Shown here in pieces: positions 25,988 through 35,749 of a stretch of DNA of 64,000 nucleotides. Every line of letters begins with the position of its first letter. Position 1 is the stretch's first letter. Source of the stretch: Bog-752 sp963799395. GTDB taxonomy: Bacteria; Actinomycetota; Thermoleophilia; UBA2241. Where the stretch lies: contig CAWCWZ010000043.1 in NCBI GenBank assembly GCA_963799395.1, positions 1-64,000 on the forward strand. Reading direction: 5' to 3'. Position numbers and translations under genes: made by a program. The notes under the pieces were generated by a model. That model had not been told where the DNA came from and did not search any database. It saw only the letters and a list, made by a program, of their open reading frames with translations.

Positions 25988-27986
25988 TCAGCGCCCGGCA
26001 GCCTCGGCCGCCGGCCCCTCCTGGATGATCTCGACGACGTGACCGTCGGGGTCGAACGCGTAGAAGACGCGCACCCCGAGCCAGTGGTTGTCCTCGGCCA
26101 GCTCGATCGGACGCGAAAGTACCCTGGCGCCGTCCTTCAGCAGAGCGTCGTGGACGGCGTCGATGTCGTCCACGCGGATGCCGAGGTGGGCCACGCCCGG
26201 CAGGCCGCCACCAGGCGTTGCCCGCGGGGCGGTTCGCACCCCTTTCAGGGCTCCGTCGGCCGCCCCTTCCGACACGCTGTTTGACGGCTCGTCGAAGCGC
26301 AGTAGTTCGAGCACGCGACCGCCGCCCAGGTCCAGCTCGGCCCAGGCGAACCGCACGTCCGGCACGCCGAGCATCTCGGCATAGCGCGCGTCCGATTCGG
26401 CACCCGTGGCGAGCTGCGCGAGTCCAAGACGGTCACGGTAGAAGCCGAGTGAGCGCTCGAGGTCGGCGACCACGAGGCCGACGTGGTGGAATCTTTCGCC
26501 CGTCGACGCTTCTTGGCCGTCGCCGAACGCCTCGCCGTCGGCCGAGCCCGGGCCCAGGTCCGCCACCGGGCCGAACCGCGTCGGCACCACGTCGCGGCGA
26601 AAGACGTCGGCCTGCGTCTCGGCGCGCTTGATCACCTCGGCATCAGACCCGTTGACCAGCACGGTCGCCGGCCGCGGCATGGCATTGAAGTTGTTCGAGC
26701 CGGAGTCCTGGTAGGCGCCCGTGTCGAGGAACGCCAGCAGGTCGCCGGGCGCCAGCGCAGGCAGGAGCGCGTCTTGCACGAGCACGTCGAAGCCGCAAGC
26801 TGATGCCCACCACGTCGGCCGTGACCCGAGCGTCGGCGTCGGGATGTGCGACCGGCACGACGGTCCAGCGCACGCCCTCGAGATTGACGTCGGGCAGGAA
26901 GGCCTCGGAGGTGTCGGTCTCGATCCAGCGCTGCGTCCGGTCCGCGCCCGTCCCCTGCGCCCCCCGGCGCTCCTCCTTGAGGTTGACGACGGTCGCCAGG
27001 TGCAGGCCGGCGTTGGCGTACAGGCTCCTGCCCGGCTCGAGCTGCAACGTGACATCGCTCGTCGGCAGGCCTGCCTGCCGTAGTTCGCGTCGCAGGCTGG
27101 CCGTGATGCAGCGCGCGTAGTCCGCCACCGAGGGCACACGTCGCGGCTCGCCGTGCGAGGGCGCGTGACTCAGGCCTACCGGGTCGCGGCGCGGCGCAAA
27201 GCCGCCGCCGATGTCGATCACTCGCGGTCGCCAGCCGCCGCCCATGGCGGCGGTGAAGGCCGCGATCTCGCGCACGAAGCAGGGGATGACGGCCTCCCAC
27301 ATCGCCAGGTCGGGCCGGTGGCGCCCCACGTGCGCGTGACAGCCGGTGACCGTCACCCAGTCGGAGGCACGCAGGACCCGGGCGGCCTCTGACAGCTCTT
27401 CGCGCGGCAGGCCGGGCTTGTAGCGCTCGGCTACGTCGGCGATGGTGTGCGGCTCGGCAGCGAACTCGCTCAGCGCCGTCACGGGGCTGTAGTCCGGCCG
27501 CAGCCTGAGACGGACCGTGGCGATGGTCTGCGCCTCCTCGGCGATGGCCACCGCCAGCCGCACCTCGCGCAGGCTGTCGAGCGTGAGGTGGGCGCCGGCC
27601 AGGATCGCCTGTCGCATGAGCTCCGGCGACTTGGACGACCCGTTCACCGAGATCAGCGCCGGCGGCACGCCGCAGGCCAGTGCCGCCCGCAGCTCGCCAA
27701 AGCCGAACGTGTCACAACCGAGCCCCTCCAGCGTGAGCAGCCGCCGCAGAGCAAGGGAGAAGTTGGCCTTGAGCGAAGGTAGGACCTGCACCGGACCTTC
27801 GCTCCAGGCGTCGCCGAACTCGCGCACGAGCTCGCGCGCCCGGCGCTGCAGGCGCGCCTGCGAGATCACGTTCAGCGGCGTGCCGAACCGACGCGCCAGC
27901 TCCGCCAGCGAGCAGTCCTCGAGGTAGAGCTCACCGTCCCTGACGGACAGGCGATCGTCGGCGTCGAGATGCTCCTGCAGGCGCAT
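25988..27986 (-). CDS. PLP-dependent decarboxylase (DapDC/ODC-like) fused to a VOC domain, one frame change
   Basis: About 665 residues. ATG 27986 follows GGAGGACAC. N-terminal fold-type III domain: VLPSLKANFSLALRRLLT supplies the PLP lysine, then GLGCDTFGFGELRAALACGV, VTGCHAHVGRH, PRVIDIGGGF, LQLEPGRSLYANAG and, after an indel near 26800, VGISCGFDVLVQDALLPAL and FLDTGAYQDSGSNNFN. These match diaminopimelate/arginine/carboxynorspermidine-type decarboxylases. A linker rich in Gly and Asp then leads to a C-terminal glyoxalase/VOC domain (GERFHHVGLVVADLERSLGF, FYAFDPDGHVVEIIQEG) with metal-type His and Glu. The DNA is divergent from an MttB homologue, and a shared pathway is plausible. I do not know this fusion in a characterised enzyme. 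Confidence 0.83.
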
Positions 27987-28138
27987 GTGTCCTCCTTCGC
28001 GTGCCGTTGACGGCTTCGCCAGTATCCCCGTCCCCTTCGACTTCGAGCCAGCGCCGACCGATCGGCGCCATCGAGAACCGGCAACCGGCGACAACGCACC
28101 CGACCCCGTGCGCAAGGCTGTAGGGTGTCCGAGAAGGA

Positions 28139-28166
28139 GGCGGCGCGGCGTAGCCGCCGCGCCGCC
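28139..28166. repeat. 12-bp hairpin in the MttB leader
   Basis: GGCGGCGCGGCG (28139-28150) pairs with 28155-28166 around TAGC. It lies 25 bases before the start of the MttB-like gene and just ahead of its ribosome site. Confidence 0.55.
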
Positions 28167-28190
28167 GGACACGAACCGAGGGGGGCACCT

Positions 28191-29646
28191 GTGTCCATCG
28201 ACGTGGCACGCAACCGGGCCGCGGCCGCCTGGCCGTACCGGCGCATCAGCGGCGAGCAGTGCGAGCGGCTCCACCAGGCCGCCGTGTCGATCTGGAGCGC
28301 ACAGGCGTCCGTCTCGAGCTGCCGCGCGCCGTCGAGCTGCTGCGAACGCCGACTGCGCCGTCGACTCCGAGGGCGTCGTTCACATCTCCCCCACGCTCGT
28401 CGACTGGGCGCTCGAGCGCGTGCCGCGCGGCTTCACCATCTACGACCGCGACGGCGCGCCGACCATGGTGCTCGACGGCACGCGCACCTACTACGGCCCC
28501 GGCTCCGACTGCCTCGCCATTCTCGACCACCGCAGCGGCGAGCGCCGGGCGCCGACCATGGCAGATGTCGCCGAGGGCGTCGGCGTAGCCGACGCCCTCG
28601 GCGACATCGACTACGTCATGTCGATGTTCCTGCCCACCGACGTCGACGACCGCGTCGCCGACCGCCACCAGTTCCGCGCCATGCTGAGCGGCACGCACAA
28701 GCCGATCGTCTTCGTCACCTACGACGCCTCGGGCTGCTACGACGCGTTCGCCATGGCCGAGCTCGTGGCCGGCGGCGCCGAGGCGCTGGCGGCCCGGCCG
28801 TTCCTGGCCTGCTACGTCAACAGCGCCACCGGTCTGTTGCACAACGCCGACGCCCTCGAGAAGCTGATCTTCCTGGCCGAGCGCGGCGTGCCGGTGCTCT
28901 ACATCCCCGGCTCGCAGGCGGGCGTGACCGGCCCGGCTACGCCGGCCGGGGCGATCGCCATGTTCTGGGCCGGCGTGCTGACCGGCCTCGTCGTCTCGCA
29001 GCTCGTCCGCGAGGGGGCCCCGTTCGTGGCCAAGGGCTGGGGCGGCGGCGGCCTCGACATGAAGACCATGGTCTACGGCTACGCCAGCCCCGACCAGCGC
29101 GCGGCCGCCATCGCCCTCTGCCGCCACGTCGGTCTGCCGAGCTTCTCGCTGGCCGGCGTGACCGACGCAAAGACGGTCGACCAGCAGGCCGCCGCCGAGG
29201 CGGCCATCACGCTGGCCGTCGAGTCGCTCTCCGGTCCCGACATCGTCCACGACCTCGGCTACCTCGAGTCGGGGCTCACCGGCTCGCTGGCCCAGCTTGC
29301 TGTCTGCGACGAGATCGTGGCCTGGCTGCGCCACCTCGAGGCGCCGCTGGACACCGGCGACGAGGCTTTGGCACTGGACCTGATCGACGAGGTCGGTCCC
29401 GACGGTCAGTACCTGGCGACGCGTCACACGGCCAGGCACTGCCGCGAGCTCTACTACCCGAGGCTCTTCGAGCGCGCCACGCGCGAGGCCTGGACGGCCG
29501 CCGGCGCCACCACCCTGGCCGAGCGGGCGGGGCGCCGCGTCGAGGAGCTCCTCGACGCGGCGCCCCGCCCCGAGCCGCTGCCCTGCGACGACGAGTTCGC
29601 GGCCGTCGTGACCGCGGCGGAGAGAGGCGAGGCGGCGGCGGGCTGA
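28191..29646 (+). CDS. MttB/MtgB-family methyltransferase (non-pyrrolysine), two frame changes
   Basis: About 485 residues from GTG 28191 (GAGGGGGGCACCT precedes it). The protein runs ISGEQCERLHQAAVSI, then ERTGVRLELPRAVELL (after a shift near 28292) and CAVDSEGVVHISPTLVDWAL (after a shift near 28345). The remainder is open: VLDGTRTYYGPGSDCLAILD, LGDIDYVMSMFLPTDV, KPIVFVTYDASGCYDAFAMA, GGLDMKTMVYGYASPDQR and DLGYLESGLTGSLAQLAVCD, all typical of trimethylamine/glycine-betaine:corrinoid methyltransferases. No in-frame amber codon is present, so it is of the non-Pyl class that demethylates quaternary amines. A corrinoid protein partner is not in this window. Divergent from the decarboxylase-VOC gene. 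Confidence 0.83.
28564..28608. repeat. 21-bp perfect inverted repeat inside the MttB-like gene
   Basis: GATGTCGCCGAGGGCGTCGG and one more C (28564-28584) pair exactly with 28588-28608 around GTA. The encoded DVAEGVGVADALGDI aligns without a gap to the family, so this is not an insertion but coding sequence that has become an exact palindrome. Confidence 0.85.
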
Positions 29647-29719
29647 CGGCGGCGGCGGGCCGCAGGCGGCGGAGCGCCGACGGCGTCGACGGCGCGGCAC
29701 CCGGAAGTCGCCGCCGCCC

Positions 29720-30076
29720 CTACGCGGCGCTGCGCCGCGACACGAACTCCCGCGCCTCCTGGGCCAGATCGAGCCACGGCTCGTCGGCCCGCGGCCCGAC
29801 CGTCACCCATTCCTTCATGAGCCGGCCGCCACCGGGGTCGTAGCGCTCCCCTCGTCCGACCGCGACGAGCGCGTCCACCCGGTGCTGCGGCAGCTTGACG
29901 ACGAGCCAGCCTTTGACGAGCATGGCGAAGATCCTGTCGTCGACCCTCAGGGCCGACGAGCCGAAGCCCGTGCGCCGCGGGCTCTCGCCGGACTCGCGGG
30001 TCACGGCAGGGTCGTCGAGGAGCGCCCGGCACAGGCTGTCGTAGCGTTCTTCCGCGGTGACGTATTCGTCGCTCAT
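29720..30076 (-). CDS. TfoX N-terminal domain-like protein
   Basis: 118 residues from ATG 30076. Text such as KLPQHRVDALVAVGRGERYD, GGRLMKEWVTVGP and TGFGSSALRVDDRIFAMLVK matches the actinobacterial TfoX_N/YjbR-like family, whose function outside natural competence is unknown. It stands alone on the minus strand, facing a small divergent gene. Confidence 0.75.
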   Translation of the reverse strand: MSDEYVTAEERYDSLCRALLDDPAVTRESGESPRRTGFGSSALRVDDRIFAMLVKGWLVVKLPQHRVDALVAVGRGERYDPGGGRLMKEWVTVGPRADEPWLDLAQEAREFVSRRSAA

Positions 30077-30232
30077 GGGGCGGACCGCCTTCCATTTCAG
30101 CATCGTGTGAAGCCGTCCTTCATGACTCTCTTTTCCACAAAACGGGCCGCCGCGCGCCGTCTTTCTCACCCAGCCGGCCTGCCATTCGCCGCGATAGGAG
30201 GAATAACCTAGAAAAGTCGAAGATAGACGATC

Positions 30233-30589
30233 ATGGAACCGTCTCTTTCTTTGGTCGAAGGCGGTGGGGGACTCTTGGAGGACCCTGAGCTCGAGTACTA
30301 CAAGGACGGCTGCTACGCCGAGCGCGAGCGCGCCGACGAGGCCGAGAACGCCCTCGAGCGCATCCGCGAGGCCATGGGCGCCCCAGACGACGCCGACCTC
30401 ATCTCGCTGGCGGCCGTTCTGCGCCGCCGCGACGACCTGTGCGGCCAGGCCCACGGCGATCTCGAGCATCGGCTGCTGCGCGCCGAGGCGATGCTCTACC
30501 TGGCGTGGCAGAGGACCGTCGAAGTCACGGGTCAACCGTTCGAGTCGTGGCTGGAGAGCCTCGCGCGGCGGATCGACGAGACGATCTGA
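30233..30589 (+). CDS. Hypothetical protein, acidic and helical
   Basis: 118 residues, no family recognised. The central part (CYAERERADEAENALERIRE) looks like a coiled coil, followed by ALERIREAMGAPDDADLISL and a C-terminal helical segment. AGGAGG is 40 bases upstream; the ATG at 30233 is immediately preceded by GATC, so the start is uncertain. The upstream stretch 30077-30232 is A/T-richer and may contain promoters for both divergent genes. Confidence 0.45.
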   Translation: MEPSLSLVEGGGGLLEDPELEYYKDGCYAERERADEAENALERIREAMGAPDDADLISLAAVLRRRDDLCGQAHGDLEHRLLRAEAMLYLAWQRTVEVTGQPFESWLESLARRIDETI

Positions 30590-30651
30590 GCCGGCGCCGG
30601 CCGGGCGCCGACGCTCACGGAGTCCACATTCAGTTCGGCTATCATGTGCCT

Positions 30652-31452
30652 ATGGACCTCTCCCCCGCCTGGTACGACGCGATCGCCGTGCGCACCTCGC
30701 AGCGCAACTACGCACCCACGCCGCTCGCCGACGACGTGGTGACGCGGCTGCGCGCCTTCTGCGCCGCCGACCGCGCCTCGCCGGGCGCGCGCCTGGCCGT
30801 TATTGACGGCGGCGGCGAGCGCCTGTTCACCGGCATCCTCGGCAGCTATGGAGCGGTCGCCGGCGCGCCGCTCGCCGGCGCCTTCGTGGGCTGGGACGGG
30901 CACGAGGGCGAGGTCGGCTACCTCGGCCAGGCGTTGATCCTCGAAGCGACGGCGCTGGGCCTCGGCACCTGCTGGATCGCGGGGACGTTCGACAAGGAAC
31001 TGGCCGGTGACCTCGTCGAACTCGAACCGGGCGAACGCGTGATGGCGGTGACCCCGCTGGGGACGCCGCTCGAGCGGCGTCCCCGCGGCGAGCGCCTCAT
31101 GCGCCGCGTCATGAAGGCGTCGCACCGGCTGCCGCTCGAGACGATCGCTCCCGGCCTCGACGGCTCTGCCGGCGGCGGCTCGACCCGCGGCGGCGCGGGC
31201 TGGCCGGCCTGGGCGCGGACGGCCGTTGAGGCAGCGCGCCGCGCGCCCTCGGGCGCCAACCGCCAGCCGTGGCGCTTTCGCTACGACGAGTCCGGCCTCG
31301 TGCTCGCGGGCGCCGCAAAGCTCTACTGGACGGCGCCCCTCGACTTCGGCATCGCCCGGCTGCACGTCGAGCTGGGCGCGGCCCACGAGGGTGTGCGCGG
31401 CGCCTGGCAGCCGCTGGCCGAGCCCGACGTCGCCCGCTTCGTGGCGGACTGA
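30652..31452 (+). CDS. TM nitroreductase family protein (first of a pair)
   Basis: 266 residues in two halves of nitroreductase fold: AIAVRTSQRNYAPTPLADDV and YGAVAGAPLAGAFVGWDGHE then LGQALILEATALGLGTCWIA in the first, and AWARTAVEAARRAPSGANRQ, PWRFRYDESGL and YWTAPLDFGIARLHVELG in the second. The fused double-domain layout fits the 'putative TM nitroreductase' family (PF14512), an FMN-containing group of unclear role in anaerobes. The paralogue starts 23 bases downstream. Confidence 0.85.
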   Translation: MDLSPAWYDAIAVRTSQRNYAPTPLADDVVTRLRAFCAADRASPGARLAVIDGGGERLFTGILGSYGAVAGAPLAGAFVGWDGHEGEVGYLGQALILEATALGLGTCWIAGTFDKELAGDLVELEPGERVMAVTPLGTPLERRPRGERLMRRVMKASHRLPLETIAPGLDGSAGGGSTRGGAGWPAWARTAVEAARRAPSGANRQPWRFRYDESGLVLAGAAKLYWTAPLDFGIARLHVELGAAHEGVRGAWQPLAEPDVARFVAD

Positions 31453-31474
31453 CCGCGGCCACAGGCGCGCCGCC

Positions 31475-32341
31475 ATGCAGCGACCGATCGCGGAGCTGAT
31501 CGACGCGCGATACTCGTGCCGCGCCTACCGCGACGAGCCGGTCGCCCTCGACGTGTGCACCCGACTGACCGAGCATCTCGCCAGCCATACCGTCGGACCG
31601 TTCGATTCGCGGGCGCGCTTCACCCTGGTGGCCGCGGCGCCCGACGACCGCGAGGCGCTCCGCCGCCTGGGCACGTACGGGTTCATCAAGGGAGCGACCG
31701 GGTTTCTGGTCGGCGCCGTGCGGCGCGCGCCCCACGACCTCGAGGACTACGGCTACCTCGTGGAGCAGGCGATCCTCGTGGCCACCGACCTGGAGTTGGG
31801 CACGTGCTGGCTCGGCGGCACCTTCACGAAGGGCAGGTTCGCAGCCCGCATGGGCGGGCTTGAACCTGACGAGATCATGCCGGCTGTTGTCTCGCTGGGC
31901 TACAAGGGCGACGACGGGACCGAGCGCATCCGCGAGCGGGAGGCGGGCAGCCGCAGGCTGCCCGCCTCCTCCCTGTTCTTCGAGGAGCGCTTCGGCGTGC
32001 CGCTCGCACTCGACCCGGGCGACCCGTTCGCCGCGGTGCTCGAGGGCGTGCGCATGGCGCCGTCGGCCTCCAACAAGCAGCCGTGGCGCGTCGTGCGGCG
32101 CGGCGGCGACTGGCACTTCTTCCTGGAGCGCACCAAGGGGTACGGCAAGGGCAGTCTTCTCTTTGGCGTGCTGCGCCTCGCCGACCTGCAGCGCGTCGAC
32201 CTGGGCATCGCCATGTGCCACTTCGAGCTGGCCGCGGGTGAGCTTGGCCTCACTGGGCGATGGACGCTCGACGAGCCGGATCTGGGGTCGCTGGATCCGC
32301 GGGTGGAGTACACGGCGACCTGGCGGGCTGCCGGCCTCTGA
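31475..32341 (+). CDS. TM nitroreductase family protein (second of a pair)
   Basis: 288 residues, paralogue of the preceding gene. ELIDARYSCRAYRDEPVALD begins the first half; YLVEQAILVATDLELGTCWL and GGTFTKGRFAARMGGL follow the same order as its neighbour (YLGQALILEATALGLGTCWI). The second half contains VLEGVRMAPSASNKQPWRVV. Probable FMN enzyme reducing nitroaromatics or quinones, or a flavin storage role; not known. It includes an exact 14-bp hairpin in its sequence (31939-31969). Confidence 0.85.
   Translation: MQRPIAELIDARYSCRAYRDEPVALDVCTRLTEHLASHTVGPFDSRARFTLVAAAPDDREALRRLGTYGFIKGATGFLVGAVRRAPHDLEDYGYLVEQAILVATDLELGTCWLGGTFTKGRFAARMGGLEPDEIMPAVVSLGYKGDDGTERIREREAGSRRLPASSLFFEERFGVPLALDPGDPFAAVLEGVRMAPSASNKQPWRVVRRGGDWHFFLERTKGYGKGSLLFGVLRLADLQRVDLGIAMCHFELAAGELGLTGRWTLDEPDLGSLDPRVEYTATWRAAGL
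31939..31969. repeat. 14-bp perfect inverted repeat inside the second TM nitroreductase
   Basis: GGAGGCGGGCAGCC (31939-31952) pairs with 31956-31969 around GCA. It codes for EAGSRRLPASS in place of the paralogue's KASHRLPLET, so length is conserved and the repeat is not an insertion. Confidence 0.75.
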
Positions 32342-32388
32342 CGCCGTCAGCGGCGTCGGGCTCACCAGGGCGAGCGGTCCGCCGCCCG

Positions 32389-34253
32389 CTAGCGCAGCGC
32401 CGCCAGCCGCGGGAAGCGGCTCTGGACGGCCGCGACCTCGCGCATGGCCTCCTGGAGGGTCGCCTTGGTCAGCGGACGCAGGGTCGTCGTGTCGATGATG
32501 TTGTCGAGGGGGCGGCCGCCGCGGATGGCGTTCGCGTGATGGCGCAGTTGCAGGTGGGCCATGCTCAGGTAGGACTCGCGCAGCGAACGCTCGGCCGTGG
32601 TCTCCTCGCCGTCTGATTCGCGCACCGCGATCAGGCGCTCGACCGTCGAGTGGGCGGTGATGCCTCGGGCAAAGGCGTAGTAGCGGGCCAGGTTCTGAAT
32701 GGGGACCAGGCCGTGCTTTTTGATGTCGATGCTGCCTTCGAGACGTTGGCGAAAGCCGAGCGGCGCGCGGATGCGCGTGCCGAGCTGGGCCAAGCCGCGC
32801 ATGAAGCTCTTGTGGGCCGGCGCCTCGCGCATGATCTCGGTCAGCTCGAGGTCGATGTAGAGCTCGCCGGCCACCTGGCGAAAATCGAAGGCGACGCTGG
32901 CCCGGGCGAGACGCTCGATGTCCTTGCCCTCGAGACAGTCGGCAAACACGGCCTTCCAGGCCGACAAGCGTCATGCGCCACTGGCGGTAGCGGGCCAGCA
33001 CGCCGTGGGGGTCCTGGGCAAAGCCGCAGCGGCGCAACCCCTCGTTCACCTCCTCGGCGACGAGGCGGAAGTACTCGTCGACCGCCGGGTCGTCGGTGTC
33101 GGCGTAGGCCAGACCGTTGTCCTGGTCTGAGGCCAGCGTGAGCTCGCTGCGGGCGCTGCTGCCGAAGGCCAGCCAGGCGAAGGGCAGCGGTGGCGGGCCG
33201 TGATGGTCGACGGCGAGCTCGAGCAGGCGCGAGGTCATCGCGTCGGAGAGCACCGTGATGACGCGCATCAGAGCCGCCGCGTCGAGGTGGGCGTCCAGCA
33301 GATCGACGAACACGTGCGGCACGTCGGCGGCGGCCTTCGCCATGTCATCCTGGCTCCCCGCCGTCTGCAGGGAGCGGCGCAGCGCGAACGGGCTGCGGGC
33401 GTCGAGGGCCATGAGGTTGCTGGCCGAGAGGATGCCGACCACCTGACCCTCGGCGTCGAGCACCGGCAGATGGTTCACCCCGCTCGCCATCATGGCGATG
33501 CTCGCCTCGGGCGCCAGCACCTGGGCGCCGATGGTGTGCACGGGGGTCGTCATGATGGTCGACACCGGCGCTTCGCGGGACACGCCGGAGAGCACGACCT
33601 TGTCGCGAAAGTCGACGTCGGTGACGATCCCCAGGCCTTCGCGCAGCCGCACGAGGAGGGCGCTGCGGCCGGCGTCGGCCAGCATACGGGCGGCCTCGTG
33701 GATGGGGGTGTCGGGCTCGCAGAACAGCGGCGAGCTGCGCACCAGCGAGGTCACCGGGCGGTTGCGCACGTCGGGCAGGGCGCGCATGGTGCGCGCCGCC
33801 TGGATCAGGCGCTCGCGCTGGTTGCCGGCCAGCCACATCAGTCCCTCGGGGTGGCTCAGGAGGGCGATCGCCACGTCCTTGGGGATGCAGTAGAGGATCG
33901 ACCTGCCTGCGCGCCCGGGTGGTGAACTCGGGCGGCAGACCCGTGAGCAGCGTCGGGTGACCGAAGACCTCGCCGCTGGTGACCAGGGCGACCACCGCGT
34001 CTTTGTGGACGAGCTCGAGCGTGCCGTCGCGCACCACGTAGAGCTCGGTGCCCGGCACCCCGCTTTCGACCAGCACCGCCTCGCCGACGGCCGCGACGCG
34101 CTCGACAATGGAGCGCGCCACCCGGTCGAGCTCGAGCTTGCTGAGCCCGTTGAAGGGCTCGAGCTCCGACAGAAAGCGGCCGCGCTCCTTGATCTGCTCG
34201 GCGCTCGCGGCCGCCCGCGACTTCGCTGTGGGTCTGCTGGTCCGCGGTGTCAT
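32389..34253 (-). CDS. cNMP-binding / CBS-pair / DUF294 nucleotidyltransferase-like signalling protein, two frame changes
   Basis: About 620 residues. ATG 34253 opens the gene; an N-terminal cyclic nucleotide-binding domain (LSKLELDRVARSIVERVAAV, VPGTELYVVRDGTLELVHKD) is followed, after an indel near 33910, by a CBS pair (RPVTSLVRSSPLFCEPDTPI, LREGLGIVTDVDFRDKVV, STIMTTPVHTIGAQVLAPEA, GVNHLPVLDAEGQVVGILSA) and a DUF294 nucleotidyltransferase domain (FAWLAFGSSARSELTLASDQ). A second shift near 32960 leads to the C-terminal DUF294_C (MREAPAHKSFMRGLAQLGTR). It resembles GlnD-related regulators whose substrate is unknown. It probably senses a nucleotide. Alone on the minus strand. Confidence 0.83.
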
Positions 34254-34266
34254 GGCGAGCGCTAGT

Positions 34267-35043
34267 CTAGCGGACGCGCAACGACAGGAGGTCGTGGATG
34301 CGCAGATACTCGAGGCTGGCCAGCACGTCGGCTTCGTTGGTGAGCTCGAGGGCGATGGTGGCGCCGGCGGCCCGGGCCGCGGCCAGCACCGGGGCGGCGT
34401 CGACCACGCCGCTGCCGACCGCCTGGTGGCGGTCGACGTCGCCGCGGCCGCCGTTGTCGTGAAGGTGCACGTGCCGCAGGCTGGCCTGCGGCTCGGAGAG
34501 CCATTCGGCCAGCGTGCCGGTGAGAGCGGCATGCCCCGTATCGAGGACGAGGCCGAGACCGCGCAGGTCGAGGTCGCCGGGCGACGTGAAGTGCGATTGC
34601 CGTGACAGCGGCATGTTCTCGACGGCGACGTCGAGACCGAGCTCGTCCTGCAGGCCGCGCAGCTCCTCGAACGAGTGCTCCAGCGCGGCCGCTATCTTGG
34701 GGTTCCAGGGACGCGGCCGGCGCTGCAGGTCGGGGTGCACGATGTAGAGGAAGGCGCCGAGCTCGGCGGCCACCTCCATATGGCGCCGGTGCAGATCGAC
34801 GGCGGCGCGGTGCTTGCCGCCCGAGGTGGTGGCGAACTCGAAGTGGGTGAACGGCCCGTGCACGCTGAACGGCAGGCCGCTCGTGGCGACGGCGAGGGCG
34901 TTGCCGGGCTTGAGCAGCGAGTGGCGACCGTACGAGAAGACCTCGGCCGCCGGGGCCAGCTCGGCGATGCGCAGCAAGGCCGCAGCGAGCGGCATCTCCG
35001 CGTACGCGCCGGTCGAGATACCGATATCAGAGAGCTCGAGCAC
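34267..35043 (-). CDS. Sugar phosphate isomerase/epimerase-like TIM barrel (AP endonuclease family 2)
   Basis: 258 residues. The family pattern of metal-binding TIM barrels is visible: DIGISTGAYAEMPLAAALLR, LPFSVHGPFTHFEFATTSGG (first His), LGAFLYIVHPDLQRRPRPWN, LDVAVENMPL (Glu), LGLVLDTGHAALTG (Asp/His), LRHVHLHDNGGRGDVDRHQA (His/Asp) and GATIALELTNEADVLASLEY (Glu). It is either a sugar isomerase or an endonuclease IV-like protein; the HDN and DTGH motifs favour the former. Thirteen bases separate its stop and the next gene's start on the same strand. Confidence 0.83.
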   Translation of the reverse strand: MLELSDIGISTGAYAEMPLAAALLRIAELAPAAEVFSYGRHSLLKPGNALAVATSGLPFSVHGPFTHFEFATTSGGKHRAAVDLHRRHMEVAAELGAFLYIVHPDLQRRPRPWNPKIAAALEHSFEELRGLQDELGLDVAVENMPLSRQSHFTSPGDLDLRGLGLVLDTGHAALTGTLAEWLSEPQASLRHVHLHDNGGRGDVDRHQAVGSGVVDAAPVLAAARAAGATIALELTNEADVLASLEYLRIHDLLSLRVR

Positions 35044-35092
35044 GCGCCTCCCAGTATAGGGCAGAGTATGCCCGCCCGGGGCCGCGCCTACG

Positions 35093-35665
35093 TCATCGGC
35101 CGTCGCTCACGCTCGCCTCTCGGGCCGTCGCCCGAACCTGCGTCTCCGGCCGTCGTCCGAACGGCGCGCCGCCGTCGCGCAGCACCACCGACGTCGCGAC
35201 CTGCCGCTCGGGGATCGTCCAGTAGCGGCGCAGCAGCTCGTCCTTTTCGACCGGGGTCACGAGCCGGAACCCGTGGCGTTCGTAAAAGCGGATCGCCCAG
35301 GAGGCGTCGGCCCAGGTGCCCACCAGCAGCGGCCGGGTCGCGAGGCTGCGCAGGTGACCCAGAAGGTCGCCGCCTATCCCACGGCGCTGGTATGCGGGCT
35401 GTACGTAGGCGTGGCGGACGAGCGTGACGTCGTCGACGTCCTGGATGCCCATCACGCCGACCAGCGCGTCGTCGTCAAACCAGCCCCAGAAGCGCACACC
35501 GCCGGCGATCTCGCGCCGCAGCTCGTCGGCCGGCATGTAGGGATCGTGGTAGCGGTCGGCGGGAATCACGCCGGCGTAGGCGGTCGCGGCCGCGTTGACC
35601 ACGGCGACGATGGCGTCGAGGTCGGCGTCCGCGCAGAGCCGGATGATCGCGGTCATGGCTGTCAT
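35093..35665 (-). CDS. GNAT N-acetyltransferase
   Basis: 190 residues (ATG 35665; 35656 is equally possible). The acetyl-CoA motif is HAYVQPAYQRRGIGGDLLGH, followed by FYERHGFRLVTPVEKDELLR, the standard GNAT end pattern seen in PhnO/aminoglycoside-type enzymes. The tail of about 30 residues (GAPFGRRPETQVRATAREAS) is unconserved. Substrate unknown. Confidence 0.85.
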   Translation of the reverse strand: MTAMTAIIRLCADADLDAIVAVVNAAATAYAGVIPADRYHDPYMPADELRREIAGGVRFWGWFDDDALVGVMGIQDVDDVTLVRHAYVQPAYQRRGIGGDLLGHLRSLATRPLLVGTWADASWAIRFYERHGFRLVTPVEKDELLRRYWTIPERQVATSVVLRDGGAPFGRRPETQVRATAREASVSDGR

Positions 35666-35749
35666 GCTATCAACAATGGACGGAAGTTCACGGGAGAGAG
35701 TTATGCTGGACACACGAGACATGAGGAGTGGCTGAACACGGAGGACCAC

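Noticed and set aside
28191..29646. Pyrrolysine-containing MttB.
   Set aside because: No in-frame amber codon exists in the conserved part, and no pylTSBCD genes are visible.
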